DNA of 9,110 bases from NCBI GenBank assembly GCA_003517675.1, contig DPAC01000117.1, positions 1 through 9,110 on the forward strand, read 5' to 3'. How positions within the stretch are numbered: the first letter of the stretch is position 1; every line of letters starts with the position of its first letter. The position numbers were made by a program, and so were the translations under genes. Shown here one piece after another: positions 5,475 through 9,110 of the stretch. The DNA is from Porphyromonadaceae bacterium (lineage in GTDB: Bacteria > Bacteroidota > Bacteroidia > Bacteroidales > Dysgonomonadaceae). A model generated the notes under the pieces. That model did no database searches and had not been told where the DNA came from. It worked only from the letters and a program-made list of their open reading frames with translations.

Positions 5475-8090
5475 GTGGGAAAAAAGATTGCTGAAACACC
5501 GATGATGATGCAGTACATCGAGATTAAGAAGAAACATCCCGATGCCATTTTGCTGTTTCGCGTGGGTGATTTTTATGAGACATTTTCGGATGACGCCATT
5601 GAGGCCTCCGAAATTTTGGGGATCACCCTCACACGAAGAGCCAACGGTGCGGCTCAGTTTGTGGAACTGGCCGGATTTCCCCACCACGCACTCGATACCT
5701 ACCTGCCCAAGCTGGTGCGCGCGGGCAAAAGGGTGGCTATCTGCGATCAGCTGGAAGACCCGAAACTGACCAAAAAACTGGTAAAACGGGGCATTACCGA
5801 GCTGGTTACGCCGGGCGTATCTTTCAACGACACGGTGCTCAACCACAAGGAAAACAATTTTCTCTGTGCCTTGCACATGGCCAAAAACAATCAGTACGGC
5901 ATCGCTTTTCTCGATATCTCTACCGGGGAATTTCTCACGGCGGAGGGCGACAGGGAGGATATCGACAAGCTCCTTGCCAACTTCTCTCCGAAAGAGCTGT
6001 TGATTGAACGCGGCAACAGGAAAAAGCTGGAAGAGGCTTTCGGCAACAACTGGCTCCTGTCGGAGCTGGAGGACTGGATCTTTACCGGCGACGCCGCACG
6101 CGACAGACTCCTCTCCCACTTTCAGACAGCCAGCCTGAAAGGTTTCGGGGTGGAAAACATGCCGCTGGGAATCATTGCCTCGGGAGCAGTGCTGCACTAT
6201 CTCGACATCACACAACATCACCAGATAGCACACATCGTCTCGCTGGCACGCATTGAAGAGGAGCGCTTTGTGCGCCTCGACAAGTTCACGGCACGCAGCC
6301 TGGAGCTTGTTTCTACCATGAACGAGGATGGCAAGACACTGCTCGATATCCTGGATAAGACTATCTCACCCATGGGGTCGCGCCTCCTGCGGCGGTGGAT
6401 GGTCTTCCCACTGAAAGAAGCCAAACCCATCGAAGAGCGGCTGAATGTGGTGGAGGATTTCTTCCGCGAGCCGGAACTGAAGAGACTGCTCGAACAACAA
6501 CTTTCCCTTATCGGCGACCTGGAAAGGATTATCTCAAAAGCAGCCGTCGGCAGGATCACTCCACGCGAGGTGATACAACTGAAGGTGGCGCTCACAGCCA
6601 TTGAGCCGATTAGGGAGGCCTTTCTGGCATCCGAAAATCACAGTCTGCGGGAGATGGGAGAGAAACTGAATCCCTGCCCCGAGATCCGCGACCGCATTGA
6701 AAGAGAAATTATCCCCGATCCTCCGGCACTGACCGGGAAAGGAGGGTATATCCGGAAAAATGTGAACCAAGAGCTGGACGACCTGCGCCATATCGCCTAC
6801 TCGGGTAAAGATTATCTGATGCAGATCCAGCAACGGGAGAGTGAAAGAACGGGCATCCCCTCGCTGAAGGTGGCCTACAACAATGTGTTTGGTTACTATA
6901 TTGAAGTACGAAACACGCACAAGGACAAGGTGCCCTCTGACTGGATACGAAAGCAGACCCTGGTGAGCGCCGAACGGTACATCACCGAAGAACTGAAAGA
7001 GTACGAAGAGAAAATACTGGGTGCGGAAGAGAAAATCATCACACTGGAAAACCAGATCTATGCCGCACTGGTGGAGAGCCTGCTGGCTTACATCCCCACC
7101 ATTCAGGTCAATGCCTCCGTCATTGCCCGCGCCGACTGCCTGCTGTCGTTTGCCAATGTAGCCCGGCAAAACAACTATGTCCGCCCCGAGATCAACCATT
7201 CCGACGCCATCGACATAAAGAACGGACGTCATCCGGTCATCGAACGGCAGCTGCCTCCCGATCGGCCTTTTATTGCGAACGATGTGTATCTGGATAACGA
7301 TACGCAACAGGTCATGATCATCACCGGCCCCAACATGGCGGGGAAGTCGGCCCTGCTGCGCCAGACGGCCCTGATCACACTCATGGCACAGATAGGTTGT
7401 TTTGTGCCGGCAGATGCGGCAAAAATCGGACTGGTGGACAAGATCTTCACCCGCGTGGGCGCATCCGACAACATCTCACTGGGTGAATCCACCTTCATGG
7501 TGGAGATGAACGAAGCGGCCAACATCCTGAACAACCTGTCGGACCGCAGCCTAATCCTTTTTGATGAACTGGGACGCGGCACCAGCACCTACGACGGCAT
7601 CTCTATCGCCTGGGCTATCGTGGAGTATATCCACGAGCATCCGAGAGCTCGGGCCAAAACGCTCTTCGCCACCCACTACCACGAGCTGAACGAGATGGAG
7701 AAATCGTTCAAACGCATCAAAAACTACAATGTGTCTGTGAAGGAGATCGACAACAAGGTGATCTTCCTGCGCAAACTGGTGCCGGGAGGAAGCGAACACA
7801 GCTTCGGTATTCATGTGGCCAGGATGGCCGGGATGCCCCAGAGCATCACCAAACGCGCCGATGCTATCCTCGCGGCCATGGAGTCGGCCAACCGGAAAGA
7901 TGGCATCAAAAAGCCCATCAGGGATTTCATCGAAAAAAGGGAGGGCTACCAGCTGAGCTTTTTCCAACTCGATGATCCGCTCCTCAGCCAGATTCGCGAC
8001 GAGATCATCCACCTCGATGTGAACAACCTGACACCCATTGAGGCACTCAACAAACTGAACGAGATCAAGAAAATTGTTAAAGGAAAATAA
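5475..8090 (+). CDS. mutS: DNA mismatch repair protein MutS
   Basis: Mismatch sensor of methyl-independent or MutL-directed repair. It binds mispaired DNA as a clamp and signals through ATP. The 871-residue product is full length, with the mismatch-recognition domain and Phe-x-Glu motif F33-Y34-E35, connector and core/lever domains (about 120-560), and a C-terminal ABC-type ATPase. Walker A is GPNMAGKS (618-625), Walker B is [10 protein letters not shown] with D697 and E698, followed by the ATHYHEL histidine motif. QLSFF (826-830) fits the sliding-clamp-binding consensus, and the tail [17 protein letters not shown] matches the usual MutS C-terminus. The start is taken as GTG 5475 because of the GGAG site; TTG 5460 would add five residues. 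Its GC content is clearly higher than that of the preceding toxin-antitoxin pair. The gap to the toxin stop is only 11 nt and no Bacteroidota promoter is seen just upstream, so it is probably co-transcribed with the module. Confidence 0.97.
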   Translation: MGKKIAETPMMMQYIEIKKKHPDAILLFRVGDFYETFSDDAIEASEILGITLTRRANGAAQFVELAGFPHHALDTYLPKLVRAGKRVAICDQLEDPKLTKKLVKRGITELVTPGVSFNDTVLNHKENNFLCALHMAKNNQYGIAFLDISTGEFLTAEGDREDIDKLLANFSPKELLIERGNRKKLEEAFGNNWLLSELEDWIFTGDAARDRLLSHFQTASLKGFGVENMPLGIIASGAVLHYLDITQHHQIAHIVSLARIEEERFVRLDKFTARSLELVSTMNEDGKTLLDILDKTISPMGSRLLRRWMVFPLKEAKPIEERLNVVEDFFREPELKRLLEQQLSLIGDLERIISKAAVGRITPREVIQLKVALTAIEPIREAFLASENHSLREMGEKLNPCPEIRDRIEREIIPDPPALTGKGGYIRKNVNQELDDLRHIAYSGKDYLMQIQQRESERTGIPSLKVAYNNVFGYYIEVRNTHKDKVPSDWIRKQTLVSAERYITEELKEYEEKILGAEEKIITLENQIYAALVESLLAYIPTIQVNASVIARADCLLSFANVARQNNYVRPEINHSDAIDIKNGRHPVIERQLPPDRPFIANDVYLDNDTQQVMIITGPNMAGKSALLRQTALITLMAQIGCFVPADAAKIGLVDKIFTRVGASDNISLGESTFMVEMNEAANILNNLSDRSLILFDELGRGTSTYDGISIAWAIVEYIHEHPRARAKTLFATHYHELNEMEKSFKRIKNYNVSVKEIDNKVIFLRKLVPGGSEHSFGIHVARMAGMPQSITKRADAILAAMESANRKDGIKKPIRDFIEKREGYQLSFFQLDDPLLSQIRDEIIHLDVNNLTPIEALNKLNEIKKIVKGK

Positions 8091-8264
8091 ATGTTACCAG
8101 AGAGTACAAGCGAAGTAAACTATCGGGATGATCCTGTTTTTCTCTTTTACAAATCCATACTCATCAACCGTTTTCTTATTGAAAATAAGACATTTCTCGC
8201 GTCTTTCGAAACAAATCAGTCGCTCGTTTGTTTACTTTATACACAGAGCCAGAACGATCTTTAA
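8091..8264 (+). CDS. Possible 57-residue small protein abutting mutS
   Basis: An open frame begins with ATG immediately after the mutS TAA (TAAATG) and runs 57 codons to TAA. AAAGGA lies 6 nt before the ATG in an A-rich context, so ribosomes finishing mutS could re-initiate here. The product begins MLPESTSEVN, is hydrophobic in the middle without a clear membrane helix, and resembles no family I know. A 7-bp hairpin (TCTTATT-GAA-AATAAGA, 8174-8190) lies within it. It could equally be untranslated spacer between mutS and the next gene; the base composition does not decide. Confidence 0.25.
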   Translation: MLPESTSEVNYRDDPVFLFYKSILINRFLIENKTFLASFETNQSLVCLLYTQSQNDL

Positions 8265-8301
8265 CTACAATAAAACAACTATTCATTTAAAACTATAATT
8301 T

Positions 8302-8775
8302 ATGAAACTAAAAAAACTATTGTTTGCAGGATTTCTGATTGCTGCATTGACGACTACACTACAGGCACAGAACTATAACACCGCATTTGGTGTAAGACTG
8401 GGCTATGACAGTGGATTGACACTGAAACATTTCTTTGCTCCGGCAAACGCTGCAGAATTTATACTATCAGCATCACCCCGTTACTTCCAGCTGGCCGGTC
8501 TCTATGAATACCAGCAACCGGTACCGGGTGCACCCAATCTGGACTGGTATTTGGGACTCGGCGCTCACATCGGAGGGATACACCATAACAAGGATAAATA
8601 CGACAACTCTTTTCTAATCGGTGCAGACATTATTGCGGGCATTGAATATATTTTTCCGCAAGCACCTTTTACTGCTTCGCTCGACTGGAAACCATCGTTC
8701 AACTTCACAAATAAATACAACGATTACTGGTACAGCGGCTTTGCACTCAGCTTCCGCTACACCTTCCCACAATGA
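8302..8775 (+). CDS. Small secreted protein, probable outer-membrane beta-barrel
   Basis: The 157-residue product starts with a clear signal peptide: basic MKLKK, a hydrophobic core LLFAGFLIAALTTTL, and a likely signal peptidase I cut after A22 (LQA|QN). No lipobox cysteine follows. The mature part (about 135 residues) alternates polar and aromatic residues in short stretches such as FGVRLGYDSG, DWYLGLGAHIGG, SFLIGADIIAGIEYIF and GFALSFRYTF near the C-terminus. This is the pattern of a small beta-barrel of the Bacteroidota outer membrane, probably too short for more than about eight strands. The exact function is unknown; it could be structural or an assembly-type barrel. It follows mutS after 211 nt, is preceded by an A-rich leader typical of well-expressed Bacteroidota genes, and is followed by the strong terminator at 8869-8901. 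I could not find a clean promoter. Confidence 0.8.
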   Translation: MKLKKLLFAGFLIAALTTTLQAQNYNTAFGVRLGYDSGLTLKHFFAPANAAEFILSASPRYFQLAGLYEYQQPVPGAPNLDWYLGLGAHIGGIHHNKDKYDNSFLIGADIIAGIEYIFPQAPFTASLDWKPSFNFTNKYNDYWYSGFALSFRYTFPQ

Positions 8776-8868
8776 GAAAAAAAGGATGTTCGTGAAAAAG
8801 AAATAAAAAAAACATCGGTCTGATAATGAAACTACAAATGGCTTTGTGAACAGCATTTTCAAATGTCT

Positions 8869-8901
8869 AAAAGACCGCTTTCAACAGAGAGCGGTCTTTT
8901 T
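8869..8901 (+). terminator. Rho-independent terminator after the outer-membrane protein gene
   Basis: AAAAGACCGCT (8869-8879) pairs perfectly with AGCGGTCTTTT (8890-8900). The stem can extend inward by three pairs, one of them G-T, to an AACA loop. A run of five T (8897-8901) follows the GC core. Because the left arm begins with A residues, it could also stop transcription from the other side. It separates the mutS/outer-membrane block from the helicase gene. Confidence 0.9.
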
Positions 8902-8957
8902 ATGGTGTTACGCCCAAAAATTCAATCAATTCAGACTTTCCCTGGACTTGGCTCAAT

Positions 8958-8971
8958 TCAAACAAGTTTGA
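8958..8971. repeat. Palindrome upstream of the helicase promoter, candidate operator
   Basis: TCAAAC-AA-GTTTGA is a perfect inverted repeat with 6-bp arms, ending 28 nt before the -7 box of the helicase gene. This is a usual place for a regulator site, and an SOS or other stress link would suit a UvrD-type gene. It does not resemble the E. coli LexA box, so the binding protein is unknown. Confidence 0.35.
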
Positions 8972-8999
8972 CTTCTGCCTTCGCTTAACGAAAAAGTAG

Positions 9000-9007
9000 T
9001 ATTTTTG
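9000..9007 (+). promoter_or_regulatory. Putative -7 promoter box of the helicase gene
   Basis: TATTTTTG matches the Bacteroidota -7 consensus TAnnTTTG. It ends only 5 nt before the ATG at 9013, so transcription would begin at or next to the start codon. The -33 side is poor: TTTG at 8967-8970 is 29 nt away, not 19-21. Confidence 0.5.
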
Positions 9008-9012
9008 TACCC

Positions 9013-9110
9013 ATGCAGTTCAAGAGAGAAGAAAAGAATAGAGCGTCGTTCCTCGACAATCTGAACGAGGCGCAACGGGCTGCCGTGGAGTTCTGCGACG
9101 GACCCTCGCT
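9013..9110 (+). CDS. UvrD/PcrA-type ATP-dependent DNA helicase, N-terminal fragment cut by window edge
   Basis: Only the first 32 full codons are present. After a short charged head (MQFKREEKNR) comes LNEAQRAAVEF (17-27) with Q21, the Q-motif of superfamily 1A helicases, then CDGPSL, which in UvrD/PcrA leads directly into the Walker A motif just beyond the window. These helicases unwind DNA 3' to 5' in nucleotide excision repair, mismatch repair and removal of RecA filaments. The ATG at 9013 is the only plausible start, as no other ATG follows in frame within the window. There is no Shine-Dalgarno site and almost no leader. A Rep-like or RecB-like relative cannot be excluded from so little sequence. 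Confidence 0.8.
   Translation, partial: MQFKREEKNRASFLDNLNEAQRAAVEFCDGPS

Noticed and set aside
5382..6233. 283-codon minus-strand open frame opposite the toxin end and mutS start
   Set aside because: It lies antisense to two well-supported genes and has low-complexity, His/Gln/Val-rich composition. Long antisense frames are common opposite GC-richer genes such as mutS. The same applies to the minus-strand frames at 6534-7307 and 7551-8012.
8174..8190. Hairpin TCTTATT-GAA-AATAAGA considered as a mutS terminator
   Set aside because: AT-rich 7-bp stem without a downstream T run; not a convincing terminator.
8614..8862. 82-codon minus-strand open frame overlapping the outer-membrane protein gene
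   Set aside because: Antisense to a gene with a clear signal peptide and barrel pattern; no family resemblance.

Overview
The window looks like chromosomal DNA of a member of the Bacteroidota, most likely Bacteroidales (a Porphyromonadaceae/Dysgonomonadaceae-like relative is a guess). The basis is promoter -7 boxes of the Bacteroidota type (TAnnTTTG) ahead of several genes, A-rich translation starts with few Shine-Dalgarno sites, and sirtuin, MutS and UvrD sequences of the kind found in that phylum. No RNA genes, CRISPR arrays, IS elements or phage genes were seen.

Left block (74-3391, minus strand): a compact three-gene operon read leftwards. It encodes a FakA-type fatty acid kinase (DAK2/DhaL family), a DegV/FakB-type fatty-acid-binding protein and a PlsY-type glycerol-3-phosphate acyltransferase. 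The gaps are only 7 and 11 nt when the ATG starts are used. Together they form a plausible salvage route: FakB holds a free fatty acid, FakA phosphorylates it to acyl-phosphate, and PlsY transfers the acyl group to glycerol-3-phosphate. The PlsY is divergent in its conserved motifs.

Middle (3392-5463, plus strand): a 273-nt divergent intergenic region is followed by a SIRT5/CobB-like sirtuin that lacks a complete zinc-binding cysteine set. A 34/35-nt imperfect direct repeat spans the sirtuin stop codon. Then comes a visibly AT-richer two-gene module, a DUF6922-like putative antitoxin overlapping an AbiEii-type nucleotidyltransferase toxin, with its own good Bacteroidota promoter whose -33 element lies inside the second repeat copy. 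This module looks like accessory DNA placed between housekeeping genes.

Right (5475-9110, plus strand): full-length mutS starts 11 nt after the toxin stop and has no visible promoter of its own, so it may depend on read-through from the toxin-antitoxin promoter. A possible 57-codon small ORF abuts the mutS stop. Next come a small secreted, probable outer-membrane beta-barrel protein, a strong rho-independent terminator, a 14-nt palindrome, and the first 32 codons of a UvrD/PcrA-type helicase that runs off the window edge and may be translated from a nearly leaderless mRNA.

The two parts most worth a second look are the fakA-fakB-plsY operon outside the Firmicutes and the AbiEii-type module fused head-to-tail with mutS.
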